This document shows, piece by piece, positions 30,565 to 37,646 of a stretch of 39,886 bases of DNA (positions are counted from its first letter, which is position 1; each line of letters begins with the position of its first letter). The translations under genes and the position numbers were made by a program. Source of the DNA: a virus; the IMG/VR virus record IMGVR_UViG_3300043313_001570, positions 1-39,886 of that record, one strand, 5' to 3'. The notes beneath the pieces were generated by a model. It saw nothing but the letters and a program-made list of their open reading frames with translations, was not told where the DNA came from and did no database searches.

Positions 30565-30930
30565 GTGCCACGATCCGCGCCCGCGTCCTCGTCGTCCTCG
30601 TCGGCCGACTTTCCGCTCACCGTGGCGGAGCGCTGTGAGTCGGTCAGTCTCCTGCTCACGTTGGCCTTATCGCTCCGCATCCCGATCACCGCGCCGCTGG
30701 TGACGGACCTGGGCGATCCGCGCGCCTTTACCGCGCTGGTCGACGCGCTGCTGCGCGACCTACCGGCGCCGGTGCAGGCGGCGGCGGCAGATCTTTTGTG
30801 CGTCCAGTTGATAGAGGCGGCAGCGCGGCCAAGGCCGATTGTGTTACGGCCATCAATGCTACGTGCCGCCGCTGCAAAGCCGGCGACAGGCCGCGGTAAA
30901 ACTTCAGCAACTGCCGTTCGTCCGCAGTAA
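30565..30930 (+). CDS. Hypothetical protein convergent with the repressor
   Basis: 121 residues from a GTG with a strong AGGAGG 7 bases upstream. A Ser run (ASSSSSSADF) is followed by helices: ERCESVSLLLTLALSLRI, FTALVDALLRDLPAPV, AAADLLCVQLIEAAA. The last ~65 codons run antisense to the end of the repressor gene. The Shine-Dalgarno and natural composition support it. No family recognised. Confidence 0.5.
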   Translation: MPRSAPASSSSSSADFPLTVAERCESVSLLLTLALSLRIPITAPLVTDLGDPRAFTALVDALLRDLPAPVQAAAADLLCVQLIEAAARPRPIVLRPSMLRAAAAKPATGRGKTSATAVRPQ

Positions 30931-31183
30931 GCGTCTCGCCGTTCGTCGCGCTCGCGTGACCGCGGAGTCGGTCGTACGGCGTCTCAACGCCGTGCAGCAG
31001 GTCGGCGGTGGTGCAACCGATCGCCGTCGCCAGCTTGATCATCGTCTTCGGGCCGGGAAACTTGTGGCCATGTTCCCAGATCGACAACGGCGTGGTGCGC
31101 TTGAACTTCAGGCGCTCGGCTAGCTGACCTTGCGATAGCTGCGCGCGCTCGCGCGCGGCGCGGAGATTCTCACCAAACGTCAT
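30728..31183 (-). CDS. Cro/CI-type (XRE) transcriptional repressor
   Basis: 151 residues. HTH at residues ~4-60: LRAARERAQLSQGQLAERL, then SIWEHGHKFPGPKTMIKLA and CTTADLL, the standard XRE form. Residues ~80-115 form a helical dimerisation segment (ERQLLKFYRGLSPALQRR). There is no LexA/CI-type peptidase domain, so induction would not be by RecA-driven self-cleavage. The tail is Pro/Ala/Arg-rich. Divergent from the early operon across a 180-base operator region; likely the immunity repressor. Confidence 0.8.
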   Translation of the reverse strand: MTFGENLRAARERAQLSQGQLAERLKFKRTTPLSIWEHGHKFPGPKTMIKLATAIGCTTADLLHGVETPYDRLRGHASATNGETLTADERQLLKFYRGLSPALQRRHVALMAVTQSALAALPPLSTGRTKDLPPPPAPAPVGRAAARRPAR

Positions 31184-31201
31184 GGGGGCGCCTTGTCACC
31201 G

Positions 31202-31310
31202 GGCGCGCTTCATACGCGCCGTAAAAAACTACAAGCAGATCCTGCGGTTTCCCGCAGTCTAATCCAAAACAGGTTAAACGCTACCACTTGCTACTAATTC
31301 TTACCAAGTG
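31202..31310. promoter_or_regulatory. Operator region between repressor and early operon
   Basis: Three inverted repeats: GGCGCG N7 CGCGCC (31202-31220), CTGCGG N4 CCGCAG (31242-31257) and CACTTG N14 CAAGTG (31285-31310). They differ in sequence, so they need not bind the same protein. The first lies within the repressor leader. Confidence 0.5.
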
Positions 31311-31323
31311 TGAAATTATACTC

Positions 31324-31353
31324 TTGACAGGAATCACACGCGCCGAATATCTT
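31324..31353 (+). promoter_or_regulatory. Early promoter of the rightward operon
   Basis: TTGACA (31324-31329), an 18-base spacer, TATCTT (31348-31353). The predicted start near 31360 leaves 4 or fewer bases before the ATG at 31364, and no Shine-Dalgarno is present. The first gene is therefore probably read from a leaderless mRNA, as at 6908. Confidence 0.6.
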
Positions 31354-31363
31354 CACCGGCGAT

Positions 31364-31684
31364 ATGCAGCCCCGCATCGAACTGCCGCATCTACCCGCCA
31401 TCCTGACCCTTGCCGAAGTCGCCGACGTGCTCCGCGTCGGTGTCGGCTCCATTCGCAAACAGCTGCAGGCGGGCACGTTTGATCCGCCCTGCTGGGGGCG
31501 GCACCCCTACCGCTGGCTGCGGGTCGACGTCGAGAAATACCTGCAGCGCCAAGCGGCCGTGACGCACGCCGCCGGGGTGCGCTGGCTCAAGGAAGCCGAA
31601 GAGCGCCGCCGCCGGGAAGCGCGCATCGCGCGCAATGCCTCGCGCGATCGGGTCGCCGCGCGCGCGTCATCGGCGCATCGGTAG
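31364..31684 (+). CDS. Excisionase/MerR-like HTH protein
   Basis: 106 residues. Residues ~13-60 are a winged HTH of the excisionase type: LTLAEVADVLRVGVGSIRKQ, then LQAGTFDPP and YRWLRVDVEKYLQR. The C-terminal 45 residues are a basic helix (KEAEERRRREARIARN). Position as first early gene, opposite the repressor, suits a Cro-like or excisionase role. No Shine-Dalgarno (see promoter). Confidence 0.72.
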   Translation: MQPRIELPHLPAILTLAEVADVLRVGVGSIRKQLQAGTFDPPCWGRHPYRWLRVDVEKYLQRQAAVTHAAGVRWLKEAEERRRREARIARNASRDRVAARASSAHR

Positions 31685-31714
31685 CACCCCGTCCACCGCT
31701 CGAAAGGAATCGCA

Positions 31715-32599
31715 ATGGATCATCAAACGACGGCCCTGGCGCCGCTCGTCGGCTCGGCGATCGTGGACGTCGACGCGCTGCCGCTGCCGGTCTTCAACGG
31801 CGCGCAGATGGCGGAGGCGCTCGCCGGCTATCGCGGGGTGCAGCAGGCGCTCGACGCCTCGATGCCGGATCAGATCATCGTGCTCGACGGCCGCGCCTTC
31901 AGAAAAAAAGGCTACTGGCGCGCGCTGGCGGTCGCCTTCAATCTCACCGTCGAAACCGTCGAGCAGCGCCGCGAAGTCGCTGGGCACTTCGCCGACGGCC
32001 GCGAAAACTTTGGCTACCTGGTGACGTGCCGCGCCAGCGCGCGCGGCGGACGCTCGATGGAGGGCGATGGCGCGTGCTTCGCCGTCGAGAAGGCGGGCAA
32101 GTTCCGCTGCCCGCATCCCGACCCGCAGCAGCCCGGCAACCGCAGCCGGACGGAGCACTGGCCCGCCGAGCGGTGCCCGAACTTCGACCCTGATTACCAA
32201 TGGCGCGCGCTGCCCGCGCAGGCGACCGAGCACAACATCCGCAGCCACGCCCACACCCGCGCCTTCAATCGCGCCGTGAGCAATCTGGTGGGCTTCGGTG
32301 AGGTCTCTGCCGAGGAAGTGGACCGCGACGAGAGCGGCGGCGGCCGTGACGAACCGCCACCGCCGCGCGCGGCGAGCACGACGCATCGCCCGGCGCCCAG
32401 CGGCGGTGGTGGCGGCGTGATCTCCCCCGCGCAGCAGAAGCGCATGTACGCCATCGCCAAGAACGGCGGTTGGTCCGACGTTGAGATCAAGGCGCGACTG
32501 GCGAAACACGGCTTCGAGCATTCCGCCGACGTGACGCGCGACAAGTACGAGCAGATCTGCGCCGAGTTTGAAGCGGGCGACGGCGGCGGTGCGTCGTGA
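31715..32599 (+). CDS. Putative recombination (ssDNA-annealing-like) protein
   Basis: 294 residues with AAAGGA 7 bases before the ATG. The core (~35-185) reads IVLDGRAFRKKGYWRALAVA, VETVEQRREV, SARGGRSMEGDGACFAVEK and HTRAFNRAVSNLVGFGEVSA. It matches a phage family with the logic of Rad52/ERF-type annealing proteins. A disordered Asp/Pro/Gly linker follows (~190-235), then a small C-terminal domain (SPAQQKRMYAIAKNGGWSD) seen in many phage recombinases. The adjacent PD-(D/E)XK exonuclease supports a two-component recombination system. Family assignment is inferential. Confidence 0.6.
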   Translation: MDHQTTALAPLVGSAIVDVDALPLPVFNGAQMAEALAGYRGVQQALDASMPDQIIVLDGRAFRKKGYWRALAVAFNLTVETVEQRREVAGHFADGRENFGYLVTCRASARGGRSMEGDGACFAVEKAGKFRCPHPDPQQPGNRSRTEHWPAERCPNFDPDYQWRALPAQATEHNIRSHAHTRAFNRAVSNLVGFGEVSAEEVDRDESGGGRDEPPPPRAASTTHRPAPSGGGGGVISPAQQKRMYAIAKNGGWSDVEIKARLAKHGFEHSADVTRDKYEQICAEFEAGDGGGAS

Positions 32600-33201
32600 A
32601 CTTCACGCCGCCGGACCTGACCTTCGACGCGGCGCGGCACCGCTACGCCTTTGCTGGGCGCGAGCAACTGAGCGTGACGACCGCGCTCAAGGACGCCGGC
32701 CTGATCGATACCTTCTGGTATACCGCCGGTGACGCCGGGCGCGGCACGCGACTGGCCATTGCCGTCGAGCGGTTGCACCGACCCGGCGCGCAGACGATTG
32801 ACGACGTGGCGCACGACGTCGAAGTGGCGCCCTACTTCGCCGCCTATCGCGCCTTCCTGCAGTACGGCAACTTCTGCGTTCACGCCAACGAAGAGCGGCT
32901 GTGCGACCCGGCGCTTAACGTCGCCGGCACGCTCGACCTGCGCGGCGTCTTTTCCGACAGCGACGGCGGCACGCTCGATGTCATCGACATCAAGAGCGGC
33001 GCCGTGCCGACCTGGGTGGGCTATCAGACGGCCGGCTACGTGCGCCTGCTGCCGCCGATCGTCGCGCGGCGCTGCCGCCGCTGGTGTCTACAGCTGCGCG
33101 TCGACGCCACCTATCGGCTGATCCCGCTGACCAAGCGCAGCGACGAGCAGGTCTTTCTCGCCGCGGTGACGGTTGCCCAAGCGAAGCGAGGGTGGTTGTG
33201 A
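32596..33201 (+). CDS. PD-(D/E)XK exonuclease (RecB/Cas4-like)
   Basis: 201 residues from a GTG overlapping the previous stop. Motifs: LSVTTALKDAGL at the N-terminus (lambda-exo/RecB-type entry), Glu in NEERL, GTLDLRG, DVIDIKSG (catalytic D-x-K) and YQTAGYVRL (Q motif). These are the hallmarks of the RecB/Cas4 nuclease fold. It would resect duplex ends for the upstream annealing protein in recombination-dependent replication. Confidence 0.8.
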   Translation: MNFTPPDLTFDAARHRYAFAGREQLSVTTALKDAGLIDTFWYTAGDAGRGTRLAIAVERLHRPGAQTIDDVAHDVEVAPYFAAYRAFLQYGNFCVHANEERLCDPALNVAGTLDLRGVFSDSDGGTLDVIDIKSGAVPTWVGYQTAGYVRLLPPIVARRCRRWCLQLRVDATYRLIPLTKRSDEQVFLAAVTVAQAKRGWL

Positions 33202-33887
33202 CCGACCTTGTCACGACCGCTGACGCGACCGGCACCGCGCTGCTCCTGCCCGACAAGGCACGCGCCTTCACCATCACCGACGCCGAGAGCTATCAGCGCG
33301 TCTGTGACTTCGCCATCGGCGTCAAGGCGCTGCGACTCGAGATTGCCGCGACCTTCGATGACCATATCCGCCGCGCCTACGAGGCGCACCGCGAACTCTG
33401 CGCCGAGAAGCGCCGCGCCGAAGCCGACGCCGTCCTGGCCGAGCGCATTGCCAAAGATCTGATCGTCGCCTGGGACGTCGCCGAGGACAACCGCATCGAG
33501 GCCACGCGGCTGCAACTGGAGACGATCGCGCGCGACGTGGTCAGTGAGGCGGTACTGGACCGCGCGCAGGCGGCGGAGCAGGCGGGCGACACCGAGGGCG
33601 CCGCCGCGATTCTCGACGCGCCGCTGGTGGTGCCGGTCGCGTCGATGCCGCCGCCACCGCGCCCGGCCGGCATCGCGGGGCGCGTGACGTGGCGCGCGCA
33701 GGTCACTGACCTGCTCGCCCTGGTCCGCTTCGTCGCGCAGCAGCCGCAATACCTGCCGCTCCTGCTGGCCAACGGCAAGGCGCTCGACCAGCAGGCGCGC
33801 TCGCTACAGGGACGGCTCGCCCTGCCCGGCGTCAAGGCGGTCGCCACGCGCGACGTCGCCATCAGCGGCAAGGCGGCGCCGCGATGA
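33198..33887 (+). CDS. Coiled-coil recombination-associated protein (DUF1351-like)
   Basis: 229 residues from a GTG overlapping the exonuclease stop (the longer upstream frame is shadow). ITDAESYQRVCDFAIGVKAL, then a long coiled coil (AHRELCAEKRRAEADAVLAE ... NRIEATRLQLETI), then TWRAQVTDLLALVRFVAQQP and ARSLQGRLALPGVKAV. Phages encode such proteins beside RecT/ERF-type annealers and exonucleases. Probable accessory factor of the recombination set. Confidence 0.65.
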   Translation: MTDLVTTADATGTALLLPDKARAFTITDAESYQRVCDFAIGVKALRLEIAATFDDHIRRAYEAHRELCAEKRRAEADAVLAERIAKDLIVAWDVAEDNRIEATRLQLETIARDVVSEAVLDRAQAAEQAGDTEGAAAILDAPLVVPVASMPPPPRPAGIAGRVTWRAQVTDLLALVRFVAQQPQYLPLLLANGKALDQQARSLQGRLALPGVKAVATRDVAISGKAAPR

Positions 33888-34297
33888 CGCGGCAGCTGTG
33901 CATGTTCTGCGGCGGCGATGCCAGTGAAGCGCACCACCGGCGGCGGTGTGACGGACGGCAGGGCGCCATCGAGGGCGGTCTGCCATCGCCGGCCGTGGCG
34001 CGCGCCGCGCGCGATCAGGCGATGACGGCCGTGGCGGCGCGCGCCGAGGCGCAGCAACCGCGGTTCGTGGAGCAGGCGGCGGTCTTCGTGCTGGCGTTCC
34101 TGCGGCAGAACGGCCCGACACCGGGCGAGATGGTCTCCGTCGCCTGCAAGGCGGCCGGGATTGTGCCGCACGACGACCGCGCCTTCGGCCCGGTCTATTT
34201 CACGCTCGCGCGCCGCGGCCTGATTCAGCGCGTCGGTCAAGTGCGGCGCCAGCGCGGTCACGGCACGACCGGCGGCAACGTCTGGGCGGTGGTATGA
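33884..34297 (+). CDS. Zinc-finger plus winged-helix-like protein
   Basis: 137 residues. N-terminal CMFCGGDASEAHHRRRC (~6-22) is a short C2HC-like site. Residues ~60-137 resemble a winged helix (VFVLAFLRQNGPTPGEMVSV, then FGPVYFTLARRGLIQRVGQ). May be an early regulator or replication accessory factor. Coupled by ATGA overlaps. Confidence 0.6.
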   Translation: MTRQLCMFCGGDASEAHHRRRCDGRQGAIEGGLPSPAVARAARDQAMTAVAARAEAQQPRFVEQAAVFVLAFLRQNGPTPGEMVSVACKAAGIVPHDDRAFGPVYFTLARRGLIQRVGQVRRQRGHGTTGGNVWAVV

Positions 34298-34563
34298 CGG
34301 GCCAGCTATCGCCCGCCCTGCAGCGCGGCACCCACGACGACGCGCGCCGCGTGGTCGCCATGCTCGACGCGCTGCGCGTGTCGGTGACGGTGGTCGGCGA
34401 TCACCTGGGCTATCAGGAGACCGACCCCTCGCTCTGGTGTACGGCGCTGGTCTATCTCGCGGGCGAGATTGCCGCGCAAGCCGACGACGACGGCCGCGGC
34501 CAGTTCATCGAGCACCTGCAGGGGTTGCTCTTCACCGCGGCGCACCGCGAGGCGCGGCAATGA
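34294..34563 (+). CDS. 89-residue protein, paralog 1 of tandem pair
   Basis: DARRVVAMLDALRVSVTVVG, then DPSLWCTALVYLAGEIAAQ, then DDDGRGQFIEHLQGLLFTAA. The sequence is clearly related to the next gene. Helical; no known family. Start and stop overlap neighbours by 4 bases. Confidence 0.62.
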   Translation: MTGQLSPALQRGTHDDARRVVAMLDALRVSVTVVGDHLGYQETDPSLWCTALVYLAGEIAAQADDDGRGQFIEHLQGLLFTAAHREARQ

Positions 34564-34820
34564 TCGAGACCAGCGGCACTGCCGCGGATGCCGCGCGCGC
34601 GGGTGTGATGGTCGATGCTGTGATGACCGCGATCATGGTGGCCGCCCATCATCACGGCCAGCTACTCCCGATCCAAGACGGCGACCTGTCGCTCTGGGCG
34701 ACGGCGTGCGCGTTCGTCGCGGGCGATCTCGCCGCTGGCTGCGGCGACGACGTGCGCGGCTCGTTCGTGGAACACCTGCAAACGGTGCTGATGAAAGCCG
34801 CCGCGGGAGAGCGGCTGTGA
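34560..34820 (+). CDS. 86-residue protein, paralog 2 of tandem pair
   Basis: Same order of motifs as paralog 1: DAARAGVMVDAVMTAIMVAA, then DLSLWATACAFVAGDLAAG, then DDVRGSFVEHLQTVLMKAA. The two share DLSLW/DPSLW, AGxLAA and RGxFxEHLQ. A tandem duplication is evident. Paralogs may form a heteromer. Confidence 0.62.
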   Translation: MIETSGTAADAARAGVMVDAVMTAIMVAAHHHGQLLPIQDGDLSLWATACAFVAGDLAAGCGDDVRGSFVEHLQTVLMKAAAGERL

Positions 34821-34993
34821 GCCGCCTGCACCGCTTCGATCAGGCGTGCGCCGGGCTGGTGCTCAACGTGCGACTCGCCGCCGACCCGCGCGAGGCCGCC
34901 TGGGGCGCCTACGTCGGCGACCGTATCGGGCTGGCGGTCTGGTTCGCCCGTTACTGCGCGCATGAAGCGCGCGCGCTGGGGTTATGGCCATGA
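34817..34993 (+). CDS. 58-residue hypothetical protein
   Basis: Starts at a GTG overlapping the previous stop. LHRFDQACAGLVLNVRLAAD, then REAAWGAYVGDRIGLAV, then FARYCAHEARALGLW: one or two helices. Stop overlaps the next start by ten bases. Function unknown. Confidence 0.5.
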   Translation: MSRLHRFDQACAGLVLNVRLAADPREAAWGAYVGDRIGLAVWFARYCAHEARALGLWP

Positions 34994-35190
34994 ATCTCGG
35001 CACCGAGCGGCGCCCGGTGATCTATGTGACGTTCGCCTACGACGATCCCGATCATGCGCCGGTGCTCGACGTCGCCGGCTCGATGGAGGAAGCGCGCGCC
35101 CAGGGCAACACCGGCGCCTACTGCTACAAGCTGACGCGCGTGGCGGCGGGCGTCTACGACCTGGATTATCTGGTCGAGGTCTTGCCGTGA
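34984..35190 (+). CDS. 68-residue hypothetical protein
   Basis: MAMNLGTERRPVIYVTFAYD, then PVLDVAGSMEEARAQGN, then AYCYKLTRVAAGVYDLDYL: a small alpha/beta fold. A second ATG lies two codons in. Coupled to both neighbours. Confidence 0.55.
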   Translation: MAMNLGTERRPVIYVTFAYDDPDHAPVLDVAGSMEEARAQGNTGAYCYKLTRVAAGVYDLDYLVEVLP

Positions 35191-35390
35191 TCTGGATCGT
35201 GCTCGACGCCGCGGGCGGCGCCTACGACCTGCACGCGCTGCTGACGGATGGGTCATGGGCCGCGCTCGCGCAGCTGCACCGGCCGGCGGTGGTGCAGACG
35301 TTCTCCACGGTGGACGACACGCTGGCGGCGATGGCGGCGTGGCCGCCGGACCGCCGGAAACATTTCCGCGCCCTTCAAGTCGAGGATTGA
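35187..35390 (+). CDS. 67-residue hypothetical protein
   Basis: GTG start overlapping the previous stop. IWIVLDAAGGAYDLHALLTD, then WAALAQLHRPAVVQTFSTVD, then TLAAMAAWPPDRRKHF: small alpha/beta domain. Ends on the first base of the next ATG. Confidence 0.55.
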   Translation: MIWIVLDAAGGAYDLHALLTDGSWAALAQLHRPAVVQTFSTVDDTLAAMAAWPPDRRKHFRALQVED

Positions 35391-35821
35391 TGACCATGAC
35401 GAGATACTTCCTGAAGCACCGCGCCGAGCCGACCGTGTATGCCGTCGAGGGCGACGAAGACGGCAACCTGCTCGCGGTGCTCGACGTCACCGACGCGGCG
35501 ACCAGCGGCGGCTTGTGCCCGCACCTGCTGTCATCGCTACCGCTCGCCGGCCGGATCGAGGATGTCGAGTACGTCAATCGCGTGCGGGATGCCGAGTACG
35601 ACAGCTACGTGCCCGAGTGCGGCAACGTCCACCACCTGATGACCGACCTGCTCGCCCTGGAACGCGAGCACCGCGAGGCCGCGGCGGCGTTTGCGATGGC
35701 TGACTCCAAGTCGAAGGCGACGAAGAAGGACATGGAACTGCGCGCGGCGAAGGTTCACGCGCTGCTCGACCGCATCAACGATCGCGTGCCGCTGCCGCTG
35801 TTTGAAGCCGCGGGGGTGTAG
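35390..35821 (+). CDS. Hypothetical early protein, 143 residues
   Basis: N-terminal beta segment (RYFLKHRAEPTVYAVEGDED), an Asp-rich middle, then a helical C-terminus (LEREHREAAAAFAMADSK, MELRAAKVHALLDRINDRV). ATGACCATG gives two possible starts. Lies just before the replication initiator. No family recognised. Confidence 0.55.
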   Translation: MTMTRYFLKHRAEPTVYAVEGDEDGNLLAVLDVTDAATSGGLCPHLLSSLPLAGRIEDVEYVNRVRDAEYDSYVPECGNVHHLMTDLLALEREHREAAAAFAMADSKSKATKKDMELRAAKVHALLDRINDRVPLPLFEAAGV

Positions 35822-35823
35822 CG

Positions 35824-36684
35824 ATGGCGCATCTGTACATCGAAGCCAGCGTGCGCACGCACCGGAAATTTCTCAACGCCGGTCCAGCGGCGTGCTGGCT
35901 CTGGCTGTGCGGCGTGGGCTACAGCCAGGACGGGCTGACTGATGGCTTCATTCCCGACGAAGCGATCGGCTTCCTCGGTGTCGCGCCGGATGTCGCGCGC
36001 GAACTCGCGGCGGCGCTGGTGCGCGCCCGGCTCTGGGTCGTCGCCGAGGGCGGGTGGCAGATTCACGACTATCTGGAGCACAACCGATCGGCGGCGTCGG
36101 TCGCCGGCATCCGCGCATCACGCGCGGCTGGTGGGCACTTGGGCGGTCGCCCGCGCAAGACCGGAAAACCTTCCGCGAAACCTTCCGCGAAACCTTCAAA
36201 CATAGTCACTGAAACGGTGCCCGAAACGGTGCCCGTGAAAACCTTACCGAAAACCTCAATCGAAAACCCCCCTAACCCATCTCAGTACAGTACAGAACAG
36301 TACAACTCAGTACAGGACAGTACACACAGGGCGGCGGAAACCGCCGCTGCGCCGCCGTTGGCGGCAGCGCGCGCGCCGATTCACGACCGATCGCACCGAG
36401 CACACGCGCACTGCGGACGGGTCTGCTTGCACGCCACGCTCTTCGGCGAATTCGTGCGACGGCGCAACCATCCAAACGCCGATCGAGAACTCCGCGACTG
36501 GGCGCTACAGGTCGACCGCGAGTGGTCCGACGGTGGACCGCGCGGCCACGTCGAGCCGGGCGAACCGTTTGAATTCTGGCGGGCGCGCTACGACGAACGC
36601 TGGCCCGCGGTCGTCGCCGACACGCGCAAGAAAAAACACGTTCCGGCCTGGGTCACGGAACGCTTACCGGAGACCACGCCATGA
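35824..36684 (+). CDS. Replication initiator-like protein
   Basis: 286 residues. Residues 1-85 resemble the winged-helix domain of phage initiators (HLYIEASVRTHRKFLNAGPA, GVGYSQDGLTDGFIPDEAI, RLWVV-type strand, WQIHDYLEHNRS). Residues ~100-165 are a polar linker encoded by phased DNA repeats (candidate origin). Residues ~185-286 form a basic C-terminal domain (CLHATLFGEFVRRRNHPNAD, EFWRARYDERWPAVVAD). The lambda O arrangement, with the origin inside the initiator gene, is the nearest model. Followed by a zinc-binding loader-like gene, overlapping by 4 bases. Confidence 0.65.
   Translation: MAHLYIEASVRTHRKFLNAGPAACWLWLCGVGYSQDGLTDGFIPDEAIGFLGVAPDVARELAAALVRARLWVVAEGGWQIHDYLEHNRSAASVAGIRASRAAGGHLGGRPRKTGKPSAKPSAKPSNIVTETVPETVPVKTLPKTSIENPPNPSQYSTEQYNSVQDSTHRAAETAAAPPLAAARAPIHDRSHRAHAHCGRVCLHATLFGEFVRRRNHPNADRELRDWALQVDREWSDGGPRGHVEPGEPFEFWRARYDERWPAVVADTRKKKHVPAWVTERLPETTP
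36164..36330 (+). repeat. Phased repeats inside the initiator gene (candidate origin)
   Basis: Two arrays adjoin. First, GAAA(A)C- or GAAACGG-type units start at 36164, 36177, 36189, 36211, 36223, 36237, 36249 and 36262, mostly 12-14 bases apart. Second, CAGTACA occurs at 36283, 36288, 36298, 36308 and 36318, the last four exactly 10 bases apart. The stretch is markedly less GC-rich than its surroundings. Confidence 0.6.
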
Positions 36685-37256
36685 CGCCCGCCGTCCCAGC
36701 GATCAACGCGCTGCGCGACCAACTGGCGCGGTTGTTCATCCTGCCCGGCGCACCCGAGGCGCTCACCGAGTGGGAACTGCAACTCGCCGACCTGCCGCCC
36801 GCGGTGCTCGCCGCCGCGGTGACGCACGCGCTGCGCACGCGCGTGTTTTTTCCGGTGCCCGCGGAACTGCGCGCCGACGCCGACGCCGCTGACACGTTCG
36901 CGCTCGTCGCGCCGGTGCAGGACCGCGACCGCGAGCGCGCGCTGCCGCAGCCGTTCACCATCACGTTGCCGGTGCCTGATGGCGCGCCGGTCTCGGTGCA
37001 GGTCGAGCGGGAGTGGCGCTACGACTGCGCCATCTGCAGCGATAGCGGCTGGGCCGAGTACTGGTGCGGCGTGCGGCCCGCGCGGGAGGGCGCGTCGTTG
37101 TTCCTGCCGACGCATCGCTGCCAGCGGCTGACGGAGCACGGCGGTCACGCCTGGGCGATGCCGTGCGGCTGCGTCGAGATCAACCCGACGATCGCGCGGC
37201 GCAAGGCGGCGCAGCGGCAGAAGTTCGCGCAGGCTGCGGAGAAGGCCGGTCGCTGA
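36681..37256 (+). CDS. Zinc-binding replication accessory protein (helicase-loader-like)
   Basis: 191 residues. Residues 1-75 are helical (LRDQLARLFILPG, WELQLADLPPAVLAAAVTHA). Residues ~110-170 carry CAICSDSGWAEYWC, HRC and MPCGCVEIN, an arrangement like the CxxCxDxGW ... CxC zinc region of phage helicase loaders. Placed directly after the initiator. By inference, loads the host DnaB helicase at the origin. Confidence 0.6.
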   Translation: MTPAVPAINALRDQLARLFILPGAPEALTEWELQLADLPPAVLAAAVTHALRTRVFFPVPAELRADADAADTFALVAPVQDRDRERALPQPFTITLPVPDGAPVSVQVEREWRYDCAICSDSGWAEYWCGVRPAREGASLFLPTHRCQRLTEHGGHAWAMPCGCVEINPTIARRKAAQRQKFAQAAEKAGR

Positions 37257-37303
37257 TGCCACTCAACGCATCGCCGACGTGGACGCGGTGGCGGCGTGAG
37301 TAG
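37256..37303 (+). CDS. 15-codon mini-ORF linking two genes
   Basis: ATG shares a base with the loader stop (TGATG) and the frame ends after the next GTG has begun at 37296. It encodes MPLNASPTWTRWRRE. It may serve only to carry ribosomes to the next start. Confidence 0.3.
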   Translation: MPLNASPTWTRWRRE

Positions 37304-37646
37304 CAGCACCGCGCGCGGCGTGTCGCTCGACAAGTTGTGCCGCGCGTGCGGCGTCAGCGTGCCGGTGCCCGAGTTTCAGTTCGCGCTCGCCGCGGGGCGC
37401 AAGTGGCGATTCGATTGGTGCTGGCCGCGCGAGAAGGTCGCGCTCGAAGTCGAAGGCGGCTCGAGATCCGGCGGCCGACACACGCGGCACGACGGCTTCG
37501 TGGAAGACATGGCGAAATACAACGCGGCGGCGCTCGACGGCTGGCTGCTGCTGCGCGTGACCCCCGGCGAACTCCAGAGCACGACGACGCTCGACCTAAT
37601 CCGCCGCGCGCTGGCGCTGCGGCAACACCCGAGGGCAGCGCAATGA
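37296..37646 (+). CDS. DUF559/Vsr-like endonuclease
   Basis: 116 residues from a GTG. Core: EFQFALAAGRKWRFDWCWP, KVALEVEGGS, GRHTRHDGFVEDMAKYNAA and GWLLLRVTPGEL. Asp in RFDW and Glu in LEVEGG are the likely metal ligands of the restriction-endonuclease-like fold; the H-R-H loop and KYN match phage members of the DUF559/Vsr superfamily. A resolving or repair nuclease in the early operon. Confidence 0.72.
   Translation: MSSSTARGVSLDKLCRACGVSVPVPEFQFALAAGRKWRFDWCWPREKVALEVEGGSRSGGRHTRHDGFVEDMAKYNAAALDGWLLLRVTPGELQSTTTLDLIRRALALRQHPRAAQ

Noticed and set aside
30338-30571. 77-codon minus-strand frame just upstream of integrase
   Set aside because: It would end inside the integrase start region and includes the poly-C run; composition is random-looking and no family or Shine-Dalgarno supports it.
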